Below, one piece after another: positions 1 through 7,481 of a DNA stretch of 64,000 nucleotides. Numbering within the stretch: the first letter of the stretch is position 1; each line of letters opens with the position of its first letter. The stretch comes from Methanoculleus sp. UBA430 (lineage in GTDB: Archaea; Halobacteriota; Methanomicrobia; Methanomicrobiales; Methanoculleaceae). The notes beneath the pieces were generated by a model. It saw nothing but the letters and a program-made list of their open reading frames with translations. It did not search any database and was not told where the DNA came from. The translations under genes were made by a program, and so were the position numbers. The DNA is taken from the NCBI RefSeq assembly GCF_002506585.1, contig NZ_DAXW01000015.1, forward strand, positions 124,220 through 188,219, in the 5' to 3' direction.

Positions 1-274
1 GCCCCGAGACCCGGAGGACCGGCTCGTTCTTCGCGAAGATGGCCCCCTCCGGCATCGCGTCCACGTCCACCGGCACCCCCTCCAGGAGCTCGACGACATC
101 GGAGAGACCGCACAGGACCCCCCACGAGTCCGGGAGCGCCGCCGCCGTCACCTCCATCGTGACGTGCGGGTTGACCCCGTCCTGTGCCATGACGTCCCTG
201 ACCCGGCGGAAGTAGATGTCCGTGCACCGCCCATCCCGGATAGCGTCCTCGCCGACCAGCAGAAACCTGCCCAT
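1..274 (-). CDS. nicotinate phosphoribosyltransferase, N-terminal part (runs off left edge)
   Basis: The visible 91 residues read as the start of an archaeal nicotinate phosphoribosyltransferase, which joins nicotinate and PRPP in NAD salvage. The ATG at 274 opens MGRFLLVGEDAIRDG, followed by TDIYFRR and, near the edge, AIFAKNEPVLRV, a stretch typical of this family's N-terminal domain. The catalytic core lies outside the window, so activity cannot be judged. The gene is divergent from the MTI phosphorylase gene across about 130 bp. No clear Shine-Dalgarno precedes the ATG. Identification rests on family resemblance of the N-terminus only. Confidence 0.8.
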   Translation of the reverse strand, partial: MGRFLLVGEDAIRDGRCTDIYFRRVRDVMAQDGVNPHVTMEVTAAALPDSWGVLCGLSDVVELLEGVPVDVDAMPEGAIFAKNEPVLRVSG

Positions 275-408
275 GCCAGATCCGGTCGTCGCCGGAGACG
301 TAAACCCTTCCGGAGCGTGTCGCGGATAGATGGCATTTTCTCATCAGACGTCGACCCGATAGACTGAATGTCACACGGACAGGCGTATGCCCCGGCGGGG
401 TGGATCTA

Positions 409-1080
409 GTGCTCGGGATCATCGGGGGCACGAGCCTCCTCTATGCCGACCTGCCGCCGCTCCGGATGCGGACCGTCGCCACCCCCTACGGGAAGGCGGA
501 GGTCCGTGTCGGGGATTTCGCGCTCCTCATGCGTCACCAGCACAACCTCCCCCCGCACCGGATCAACTACCGGGCGTGCCTCGCGGCGCTCGCCATCCTC
601 GGCGTGGACACGGTCGTCGCCTTCGGCTCCACCGGCTCCCTCCGGCCGGCAATCCGGCCGGGCTCGATCGTCATCCCGACGGATTACCTGAGCATCACCG
701 ATATCCCCTCCATCCACGAATGCACCATCGGCCACATCTGCCCCCGGTTGGACGCGGACCTCATCCGCACCCTCGGCGAACTCGTCTCCGATGCCCTGAC
801 GGGCGGGGTCTACGCCCAGACCCGGGGGCCGCGGCTCGAGACCGCCGCCGAGGTCAAGGCGCTTGCGAAGGTCGCGGATATCGTTGGGATGACCGTCGCA
901 AGCGAGGCGACGCTCGCCATGGAGCTCGATATGCGGTTTGCCGCCGTCTGCACCGTGGACAACTACGCAAACGGCCTCGGGGAGGAAGCCCTGACCTTTG
1001 AGCAGGTGCTTGCAACCTCGCGGAAAAACGCCCGGAGGATGGAGAGCATTCTTGAGATAATCGTGGAGAACTGTGCATGA
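409..1080 (+). CDS. S-methyl-5'-thioinosine phosphorylase (purine nucleoside phosphorylase family)
   Basis: A 223-residue nucleoside phosphorylase that begins LGIIGGTSLL and carries GSTGSLRP, a phosphate-binding type loop, RGPRLET, and VGMTVASEA, the Met-Glu ribose-binding region of the MTAP/PNP family. In methanogens this class cleaves methylthioinosine made by DadD, and the next gene is DadD, overlapping by 4 bp (ATGA). That context favours methylthioinosine rather than MTA as substrate; this is inference from known methanogen biochemistry. I chose GTG at 409 because GGGGTGGATC, close to the archaeal Shine-Dalgarno, sits just before it. An in-frame GTG at 400 would add three residues. Confidence 0.85.
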   Translation: MLGIIGGTSLLYADLPPLRMRTVATPYGKAEVRVGDFALLMRHQHNLPPHRINYRACLAALAILGVDTVVAFGSTGSLRPAIRPGSIVIPTDYLSITDIPSIHECTIGHICPRLDADLIRTLGELVSDALTGGVYAQTRGPRLETAAEVKALAKVADIVGMTVASEATLAMELDMRFAAVCTVDNYANGLGEEALTFEQVLATSRKNARRMESILEIIVENCA

Positions 1081-2393
1081 ACGAATCAGACGACATCTTT
1101 ACCGCCCGGGGATCGGTCCTGATCGCCGGCGCTATCATCGACGGATCGACCGTGGACATCGCGATCGACGAGACCGGCATGATCGCGGGGATCGGAAAGG
1201 ACGCGAAGAAGACCATCGACGCCGATATCGTCATAGACGGCTCCGACCGGCTTGCTGTCCCGGGTCTCGTCAACACCCACACCCACGCCGCGATGACCCT
1301 TCTCCGCGGCTACGCGGACGATATGATCCTGCAGGACTGGCTCTCGCAGAAGATCTGGCCGCTTGAAGCCCATCTCACCGGGGACGACGTCTACGCCGGG
1401 ACGAGACTCGCGTGCCTGGAGATGATCAAGAGCGGGACCGTCGCGTTCAACGACATGTACTTCTTCATGGACCGGGCCGCAGAGGCGGCCGACGAGATGG
1501 GGATGCGGGCGACGCTCGCCTACGGGTTCATCGACCTTTCCATCCCCGAGAAGCGCGAGGCTGAGATCAAGGCGACGGAAACCCTCGTCCGCCACATACA
1601 ATCGCTCAACAACCCGCGGATCCGGGCGGCCGTCGGTCCCCACTCCGTCTACACCGTCTCCCCCGAAGGCCTCTCCTGGTGCGCCGAATATGCAAAAGAT
1701 CAGGATATCGGCATCCACGTCCACCTCTCCGAGACCGAGAAAGAGGTCGTCGACTGCGTCGCCCAGTTCGGCAAACGCCCCGCGGCGCTCCTCGACGGGT
1801 GCGGATGCCTCACCCCCCGGACGGTCGCGGCACACTGCTGCTGGCTTGACGAGGCCGAGTGCCGGCTCCTCGGCCAGCGGGGCGTATCGGCCTCCCACAA
1901 CCCGGCAAGCAACATGAAGCTCGCCGTCAACCGGGCGATGCCCTACCACTGGCTGAAAGCTTCCGGGGCGAACGTCTGCCTCGGCACCGACGGCTGCTCC
2001 TCGAACAACAACCTCGACATGCTTGAGGAGATGAAGTTCGCCGCCCTGCTCCAGAAGTTCGCCTGGAACTCGCCGACCCTTCTGCCCGCGGGCGAGGCCG
2101 TCACGATGGCAAGCGCGGCAGGCGCCCGGGCGCTCGGCACCGGCCCCGGCACCCTGACCGTGGGGGCGCCGGCCGATATCGTCCTCGTCGACGCCCGTGC
2201 GGTCTGCAACACCCCCCTCTACCACGCCGGCTCAAACCTGGTCTACGCCTGCAACGGCGACGCGGTCATGACCGTCCTCTGCCAGGGAAGGGTCCTGATG
2301 CACGAGCGGACGGTGCCGGGCGAGGAGGCGATCCTCGAGGGCGCCGCCGCCGCGGCGCGGTCGCTCGTCGGGCGCGCCGAAGAGGCCTCCTGA
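1077..2393 (+). CDS. dadD: 5'-deoxyadenosine / 5'-methylthioadenosine / SAH deaminase
   Basis: A 438-residue amidohydrolase. Metal-binding features are visible in order: NTHTHAAMTLLRG near residue 66 (first metal histidines), VGPHSVYTVSP, HVHLSET, AAHCCWLDE, ASHNPASNMKLA and LGTDGCSSNNN, which holds the catalytic aspartate. The family deaminates MTA, SAH and 5'-deoxyadenosine, the last a by-product of radical SAM enzymes. It overlaps the phosphorylase upstream by 4 bp, so the two are probably translationally coupled and act in sequence. Length is normal for the family. Confidence 0.93.
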   Translation: MNESDDIFTARGSVLIAGAIIDGSTVDIAIDETGMIAGIGKDAKKTIDADIVIDGSDRLAVPGLVNTHTHAAMTLLRGYADDMILQDWLSQKIWPLEAHLTGDDVYAGTRLACLEMIKSGTVAFNDMYFFMDRAAEAADEMGMRATLAYGFIDLSIPEKREAEIKATETLVRHIQSLNNPRIRAAVGPHSVYTVSPEGLSWCAEYAKDQDIGIHVHLSETEKEVVDCVAQFGKRPAALLDGCGCLTPRTVAAHCCWLDEAECRLLGQRGVSASHNPASNMKLAVNRAMPYHWLKASGANVCLGTDGCSSNNNLDMLEEMKFAALLQKFAWNSPTLLPAGEAVTMASAAGARALGTGPGTLTVGAPADIVLVDARAVCNTPLYHAGSNLVYACNGDAVMTVLCQGRVLMHERTVPGEEAILEGAAAAARSLVGRAEEAS

Positions 2394-2394
2394 C

Positions 2395-2402
2395 CCTTTT
2401 TT
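2395..2402 (+). terminator. oligo-T transcription terminator after dadD
   Basis: A run of seven T residues begins two bases after the dadD stop. Archaeal RNA polymerase terminates on such tracts without a hairpin. The converging propeller-chagasin gene ends at the same place, so termination here would also limit antisense read-through. Confidence 0.5.
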
Positions 2403-3697
2403 CACCCGGACGGCACGTCCAGCAGGTCCGCCACCGCCGTTATGGTCAGGTCGAACCGGTCCTCCGTCCCGGTCACGTTCTCCCAGGGCCGCCGGTAGAC
2501 GGCCGAGAAGATGAAGGTCCCCGGCTGTTCGGGCACGAGCGTCCAGGTGCGGGTGCCGCCGGCGCCGACCACCCCTTCCGGCGTTGCGTTCGGCCGGTAG
2601 CGGTCGTCGGCGACGGTGAGCCCCGGTGAAGCCGTGGCGTTCCAGGAGTAGCCGGTGGACGGGTTCTCCGCAAGGCTGATCGCGACCTCGCTCTCCACCG
2701 GGACGGTGACGTTCTCTCCGTTCTGCTCGATGCCGAAGTCGTACGGGGTCCCGGCCGCATCTTCGAGCGTGAGGAGGAAGACGTTCCACTCCCCCGACCG
2801 GTTATCCGTCCAGACGATCCGGCTGCCCGAGACGTGCGGGAGGGACTGCCACGCGTCGTCACCGGTGACCTGCCGGGTCTCGCCGGCGGCAAGGTCGAAG
2901 AGGTAGATGTCGTCGGTGTCCCGGCCCGTGAAACTCTGCCAGACAATCAGGTCGCCGGAGATATCGGGAGAGGATGCCACCCCTGACGGGCCGCCGGGGA
3001 TCCGCTCCTCCTCACCGGTGGCAAGATTGTGGACGACGAGCGAGCCGGAGCCGTCGCGGAACTCCGCCCAGACGATCCGGTCGCCGGCGACCGCGGGGAA
3101 GCCCTGCCGGACGCTGCCGTTCCCGAGCGGCACGGGTTCTCCCGCATCCCGGCTGACAAAGACGGTGAAGTTGTCCACCCAGACGATCGTCCCGCCCGAT
3201 ACGTCGGGGGAGACGACCAGGGGGTCGCCCTGCACCGGCCCGGACGAGATGCTGGCGACGCTGCTGTCCGTCAGGTTCATGGCCCGGATGCCGGCCTCCC
3301 TGTCGAGCCAGACGACCCGGTCGCCGTCGATCCCCGGGACGGCTCCGGCGGCGATCCGGACCTCTGTGCCGGCCGCGGTGTCATAGAGCCGGACCTCAGG
3401 CGCTCCCGACCGGTTATCCTCCCAGACGATACGGTCCCCGGAGATATCCGGCCAGAGCGGGACGGCGGTCCCGTTGGTGATCCGTGTCTCCGTCGCGGCG
3501 GGGATATCGTAGAGGTAGACATCGCTCCCGCCGTGCCGCTCGTCGACCCAGGCGATCCGGTCGCCGTCGATGGCGGCGAGGCCCTGGCCGCTCCCGTCCG
3601 GTGTCACCTGGACCGGCTCCCCGACCTCTGCCCCGCTCACGCCGACCAGCAGCATGGCCATACAGATACATCCGACATATAAGGATCCATGGTTCAC
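2402..3697 (-). CDS. secreted TolB-like beta-propeller with C-terminal chagasin (I42) domain
   Basis: A 431-residue exported protein. A signal peptide (LYVGCICMAMLLVGVSG) is followed by about six blades with the recurring pattern 'DGDRIVWxDNRSG..VYLYDL', typical of TolB/WD40-like propellers. Residues from about 325 form a second domain with the three signatures of chagasin-type cysteine protease inhibitors: NPSTGYSW, GAGGTRTW and RRPWE. The GTG at 3697 is chosen because GGGAGGA lies seven bases before it; upstream in-frame ATG at 3727 lacks this and would lengthen the signal peptide awkwardly. Function is not known; the inhibitor domain suggests control of, or protection from, papain-like proteases outside the cell. 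Confidence 0.8.
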   Translation of the reverse strand: MNHGSLYVGCICMAMLLVGVSGAEVGEPVQVTPDGSGQGLAAIDGDRIAWVDERHGGSDVYLYDIPAATETRITNGTAVPLWPDISGDRIVWEDNRSGAPEVRLYDTAAGTEVRIAAGAVPGIDGDRVVWLDREAGIRAMNLTDSSVASISSGPVQGDPLVVSPDVSGGTIVWVDNFTVFVSRDAGEPVPLGNGSVRQGFPAVAGDRIVWAEFRDGSGSLVVHNLATGEEERIPGGPSGVASSPDISGDLIVWQSFTGRDTDDIYLFDLAAGETRQVTGDDAWQSLPHVSGSRIVWTDNRSGEWNVFLLTLEDAAGTPYDFGIEQNGENVTVPVESEVAISLAENPSTGYSWNATASPGLTVADDRYRPNATPEGVVGAGGTRTWTLVPEQPGTFIFSAVYRRPWENVTGTEDRFDLTITAVADLLDVPSG

Positions 3698-3808
3698 GGG
3701 TTTTCCTCCCGGAGGGAAATGGGACATAGTATAAAAATAGTTTTATTTAAATCTACATATGCGATGCCCGGGTGGAGTCCGTCTGCGGCCGCGAGGCGGA
3801 ACAACCTT

Positions 3809-4660
3809 CTATCGTGGCCGCCGCGACTCGCAGGGCACGCGGGTCTGGCAGAGGCCGCAGCTCGCGGCCGGGATGCCGATATCCCCCTCGACGAAGGGCA
3901 TCATCGTCTCCCGGATGTACGCGAAGCACCGCTCCTTCTCGTGCCCCTCCGCCGAGATCGCGCCTGCGGGGCAGCGGCGGATGCAGGCGTCGCACCCCTG
4001 TTCGGAGAAGGAGAGGCAGTACTCAGTCCGGCTCTTGTACGGCCGCGGCGTTGTGGGAAGGTCTATCGCGGCCACGACCGATCCGAACCGCACCGCCTTG
4101 CCCCGCTCCGTGATCAGGCCGTCGCAGAGGCCGAAGGTGCCGAGGGCTGAAGCGTAGGCGGCGTGCCGCTCCGACCAGCGCGAGGCGATGCCGAACCGCT
4201 CCGAGGTCTCCCGCCCATAAGCCGGGAGCCTGACCGGGGCGACGGCCGGGTATCCGGCATCGACGAGCACCCGGACGAGACGGTCGCGGACACGGTCGTT
4301 CACCGCCTCCCCGTAGTGGCGCGCAAGGCTCCAGCGCCGCGAGGGAAGAGTCGTGCACGCACGGTGGTCGCGCCGTGTCGCGGCGGTCTGCGGCAGCGCC
4401 CAGACGACGACGGCGAGATCGGACGCCGCGACGTCTATCTCCGGAAACCCGGTACGGAGCGCCTCAAGGGGCGTCCAGTGAAACGGTCCGATCGTCTCCT
4501 GAAACTCGGCATACAGCGGATCGTCGCTGCGGGAGACGCCGATGAGGGGGCTGTCCCAGACGGGCTCCGCGCAATCCGGGCCGAGCCGGTTTACGTCCGG
4601 GTCGGTGAGGATTGAACGGATCTCCTCGAAGATCTCCCGGACGCCGAACGAGTCGTGCAT
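3809..4660 (-). CDS. 4Fe-4S oxidoreductase related to epoxyqueuosine reductase / reductive dehalogenase family
   Basis: A 283-residue protein with an N-terminal QueG-like region and two cysteine clusters near the C-terminus: CDACIRRCPAGAI (a ferredoxin-type cluster) and CGLCQTRVPCE. The arrangement is that of cobalamin-dependent QueG-like Fe-S proteins, but it is shorter and diverges from true QueG. It has no queuosine genes beside it, so the substrate is unknown. It is a single-gene unit between the propeller protein and the acyl-CoA synthetase. The stretch 3698-3808 upstream of the next gene holds only a TATA-like sequence (TTTTTATAC near 3730 on the minus strand). Confidence 0.7.
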   Translation of the reverse strand: MHDSFGVREIFEEIRSILTDPDVNRLGPDCAEPVWDSPLIGVSRSDDPLYAEFQETIGPFHWTPLEALRTGFPEIDVAASDLAVVVWALPQTAATRRDHRACTTLPSRRWSLARHYGEAVNDRVRDRLVRVLVDAGYPAVAPVRLPAYGRETSERFGIASRWSERHAAYASALGTFGLCDGLITERGKAVRFGSVVAAIDLPTTPRPYKSRTEYCLSFSEQGCDACIRRCPAGAISAEGHEKERCFAYIRETMMPFVEGDIGIPAASCGLCQTRVPCESRRPR

Positions 4661-4682
4661 GATAAGAAGACGTCGTGCGCGA

Positions 4683-4691
4683 TAAAAAAAA
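4683..4691 (-). terminator. oligo-T terminator after acyl-CoA synthetase
   Basis: On the minus strand a run of eight to nine T residues follows the acyl-CoA synthetase stop by about 12 bases, before the start of the Fe-S protein gene. This suggests the two minus-strand genes are separate transcripts. Confidence 0.5.
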
Positions 4692-4702
4692 GGTGGGAGG
4701 GA

Positions 4703-6403
4703 TTACGCCGTCTCGATCTTCGACTCATCCTCAAGCCCGAGTTCCTCGATCGCCATCTCGCGCATCTTGAACTTCATGATCTTCCCCGAGACCGTCATCG
4801 GGAAGTCGTCGACGAACTTGACGTAGCGCGGGATCTTGAAGTGCGCGATCCGACCGCGGCAGAACTCTTTGACCTCCTCCTCGGTGAGGGGCGAGCCGTT
4901 CTCCAGCTTGATCCAGGCCATCAGCTCCTCGCCGTACTTCTGGTCCGGCACCCCGATCACGTAGGCATCAGCGACCAGGGGGTGGTTGTGGAGGAACTCC
5001 TCGATCTCACGCGGGTAGATGTTCTCCCCGCCGCGGATCACCATATCCTTCAGGCGCCCGACGATCTTGAGGTAATCCTCCTCGTCCATCGTCCCCAGGT
5101 CGCCGGTGTGGTTCCAGCCGTGCTCGTCGATCGTCGCCCGCGTGGCGTTGGGGTTGTTGTAGTAGCACCGCATCACGCAGTAGCCCCGGGCGCAGATCTC
5201 GCCGGTCTCTCCCCGGGGGACGATCTTCTTCGTGTGCGGGTCGACGATCTTGATCTCGGTGTGGGGGAAGGGCTTGCCGATGGTCGAGACCCGCCGCTCC
5301 AGGGGGTCGGCGGTCGTCGTCATCGTCACGCCGGGCGAGGTCTCCGTCTGCCCGTAGACGATCACGATCTCGGACATGTTCATCTTCTTGTTGACCTCCC
5401 GCATCACCTCGGTCGGGCAGGGCGACCCGGCCATGATCCCGGTGCGGAGCGTATCAAGCCGGTACTTCGGGAAGTCAGGATGGGAGAGTTCGGCAATGAA
5501 CATCGTCGGCACCCCATGGAGCGCCGTGCACTTCTCGTCCTGGACGGCGCGCAAGACCGCTTCGGCGCTGAAGACCGGTGCCGGCAGGACCATCGCAGCG
5601 CCGTGGGTGACGCTCGCCATGTTCGAGAGGACCATCCCGAAACAGTGGTAGAACGGCACCGGGATGCAGAGCCGGTCCTTATGGGTGAACTTCATCCCCT
5701 CGCCGATGATGAAGCCGTTATTTAAGATGTTGTGGTGGGTCAGGACGACGCCCTTCGGGAACCCGGTGGTCCCGCTGGTATACTGGATGTTGACCGCGTC
5801 GTCGAAGTCGAGCGACGCCTCCCGCTCCCGGAGTTCGTCGGGGCTGATGAGTGCGGCTTTCGCGAGGAGGTCGTCCCAGGTGTACATCCCGTTGTAGGGA
5901 ATGTCGCCGAGGAAGACGACGTTCTTCAAGAACGGGAACTTGTCGCTGTTGATCCGGCCCGGCTTCGCCTCGAACGCCTCCGGGCAGGACTCGTAGAACA
6001 TCCCGACGTAGTCGGAGGTCTTGAACCGCCCCTGGATGAGGAGGGTCTGGACCTCGGACTGCTTCATGGCGTACTCGAACTCGTAGGTCCTGTAAGCCGG
6101 GTTGATGTTCACCATGATGGCGCCGATCTTTGCAGTGGCAAACTGGGTGAGCACCCATTCCGCGTAGTTCAGCGCCCATATGGCGACCCGGTCCCCACGC
6201 TCCACGTCGAGTGCCATGAGGGCGCGCGCCAGGGTGTTGACACGCTCAAGAAACTCCGCGTAGGTCCACCGGATCTCCTGGTGGACGGAGACGAGTGCGT
6301 CGCTATCTGGATGCGCCGTTGCGATTCGGTTCAGCATTTCACCGATGGTGATGCCGAGCAGGGGTATTTGCGAGTTCCCACACGCGTAACTGCCCTCGAC
6401 CAT
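4703..6403 (-). CDS. AMP-forming medium/long-chain acyl-CoA synthetase
   Basis: A 566-residue member of the ANL adenylate-forming family, which activates a carboxylic acid as acyl-AMP and then as acyl-CoA. The P-loop YTSGTTGFPKG is at residues 208-218; YGQTETSPG, GWNHTGDLG, the hinge GRLKDMVIRGGENIYP and the C-terminal lysine region TVSGKIMKFKMRE are all present. ATG 6403 fits the usual family start (MVEGSY...PLLGITIGEM). An in-frame ATG at 6472 and one at 6649 would run into the tRNA-Trp locus on the other strand and are less likely. Substrate chain length cannot be read from sequence. Confidence 0.88.
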   Translation of the reverse strand: MVEGSYACGNSQIPLLGITIGEMLNRIATAHPDSDALVSVHQEIRWTYAEFLERVNTLARALMALDVERGDRVAIWALNYAEWVLTQFATAKIGAIMVNINPAYRTYEFEYAMKQSEVQTLLIQGRFKTSDYVGMFYESCPEAFEAKPGRINSDKFPFLKNVVFLGDIPYNGMYTWDDLLAKAALISPDELREREASLDFDDAVNIQYTSGTTGFPKGVVLTHHNILNNGFIIGEGMKFTHKDRLCIPVPFYHCFGMVLSNMASVTHGAAMVLPAPVFSAEAVLRAVQDEKCTALHGVPTMFIAELSHPDFPKYRLDTLRTGIMAGSPCPTEVMREVNKKMNMSEIVIVYGQTETSPGVTMTTTADPLERRVSTIGKPFPHTEIKIVDPHTKKIVPRGETGEICARGYCVMRCYYNNPNATRATIDEHGWNHTGDLGTMDEEDYLKIVGRLKDMVIRGGENIYPREIEEFLHNHPLVADAYVIGVPDQKYGEELMAWIKLENGSPLTEEEVKEFCRGRIAHFKIPRYVKFVDDFPMTVSGKIMKFKMREMAIEELGLEDESKIETA

Positions 6404-6458
6404 TCTATATAAATGGGTGCCGGTATCGATATATGATTTCTGGTTTTTTCCGGCGTAA

Positions 6459-6468
6459 CCCTTATACT
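6459..6468 (+). promoter_or_regulatory. TATA box of tRNA-Trp
   Basis: CCTTATACTG is centred about 32 bp upstream of the first base of the tRNA, the normal archaeal distance. Confidence 0.5.
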
Positions 6469-6495
6469 GCATGGCGTCGACGGTATAGAGGATAT

Positions 6496-6648
6496 GGGGT
6501 CGTGGCCTAGTCCGGAATGGCGACGGGCTCCAGCGGTCTTTGCACGTGATGAACAATGGGTCTCCTGATGAACGGATGATGACCCGTTGGAGCACTGATG
6601 CATGTCGGAGAGACCCGTCGATCGTGAGTTCAAATCTCACCGACCCCA
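6496..6648 (+). tRNA. trnW: tRNA-Trp (CCA anticodon), intron-containing
   Basis: Acceptor strand GGGGTCG (6496-6502) pairs perfectly with CGACCCC (6641-6647), with discriminator A at 6648 and no encoded CCA. The D-arm (GCC/GGC), anticodon stem ACGGG/CCCGT and T-arm GTGAG-TTCAAAT-CTCAC are intact. The anticodon CCA occupies 6530-6532. A 79-nt intron lies after position 37. The splice sites form a canonical bulge-helix-bulge: CTCC (6528-6531) pairs with GGAG (6607-6610), flanked by three-base bulges, with cuts after 6533 and 6612. The acyl-CoA synthetase gene lies on the opposite strand and begins before it. Confidence 0.95.
6534..6612 (+). ncRNA. tRNA-Trp intron encoding a box C/D guide RNA
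   Basis: The intron holds box C GTGATGA (6546-6552), D' CTGA (6565-6568), C' ATGATGA (6576-6582) and D CTGA (6595-6598), closed by TGCA/TGCA. Counting five bases upstream of box D, the guide pairs with the anticodon loop CTCCA and targets C34, the methylation known for the euryarchaeal tRNA-Trp intron. The D' guide GGGTCTC pairs with GAGACCC across the 3' splice junction and targets position 39, here C rather than the U of Haloferax. The guides need intron and exon in one transcript or in trans after splicing. Confidence 0.9.
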
Positions 6649-6737
6649 CATTCTTATGATCTTTTGCCGATACCGCAGGGTATTTTCTTCGTGATATCTC
6701 AGGTTAAGACCAGGAGGTCCCCGGCAGCCGTCACCGT

Positions 6738-7262
6738 TCATTCCGTCTTCTTCTCCTCCTCGGCGGCCGCTGCCCGGCGTCGGTCGGTCTCGCGGTAGGT
6801 GAGCGCCGATATGTCGCCGTCGCTCTCGATGTAGGCGATCCGGACCTCTTCGATACCGCCGATACCCCGTGCCCTGAGCCGCTCGACGAGGTCGTCATAC
6901 GTCATCAGCTCCCGCCGGAGACTTTTTTCGATGACTTTCCCGTCCTCGATCACCTTCAGGGCTCCCGGCGAGACGATATTGCGGATCCGCTGGCTCTTGT
7001 ACTGGCCGATGGAGACGAGAACGCTCAGGAGAAGAAGCGTCGAGGCGCTGACGAGCCCCGCAAGGAGAGAGTCGTCGCCTGCGGTGAGCGCCTCCGCGAT
7101 GCTCTCGGATATGATCAGCAGGAGGATGAGGTCGAACGGCGTCAGCTGCCCGAACTCGTGCCTGCCGATGAGCCGCATGGCGAGCAGGAGGAAGAAGTAG
7201 ATCACGGCCGCCCGGAAGACGAGCTCGAAGAGCGGTGTCTGGAGGACAAAGAGGTCCGACAT
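6738..7262 (-). CDS. DUF421 (YetF-like) membrane protein
   Basis: A 174-residue protein with three N-terminal membrane segments (LVFRAAVIYFFLLLAMRLIG, FDLILLLIISESIAEAL, LVSASTLLLLSVLVSI) and a soluble C-terminal part ending in a charged, alanine- and glutamate-rich tail. The GRxEFGQLTPFDLILLLI block and the C-terminal 'RRELMTYDDLVERLRARGI..EEVRIAYIESDG' are DUF421 hallmarks. Its role is not established; bacterial relatives are linked to membrane stress or spore physiology. ATG 7262 gives the normal family start; further upstream codons would enter the Fae-Hps promoter region. Confidence 0.85.
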   Translation of the reverse strand: MSDLFVLQTPLFELVFRAAVIYFFLLLAMRLIGRHEFGQLTPFDLILLLIISESIAEALTAGDDSLLAGLVSASTLLLLSVLVSIGQYKSQRIRNIVSPGALKVIEDGKVIEKSLRRELMTYDDLVERLRARGIGGIEEVRIAYIESDGDISALTYRETDRRRAAAAEEEKKTE

Positions 7263-7481
7263 GCTCGGCGTGAGAGCACAGGGATGGATTATACCTTTCG
7301 TCACCCGCAGATGCTCACTCCCGGGCAGGGGGCGCACCAGCCCGCCCTTCTCCAGAACGTTCCGCCCTTCTATTCTCGCCTCCTCGCAAAATGCCCGCTT
7401 ACCGGGCGGGATCGGGAGGGGAACCGGGAGGTCTTTAATAGCTGTCTCACCAATATTCCTGCACTATCTGAGGGCATCCAC

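Noticed and set aside
6404..6649. N-terminal extension of the acyl-CoA synthetase
   Set aside because: It would run through the tRNA-Trp locus on the opposite strand, and the added residues do not match the family. The start at 6403 gives normal length.
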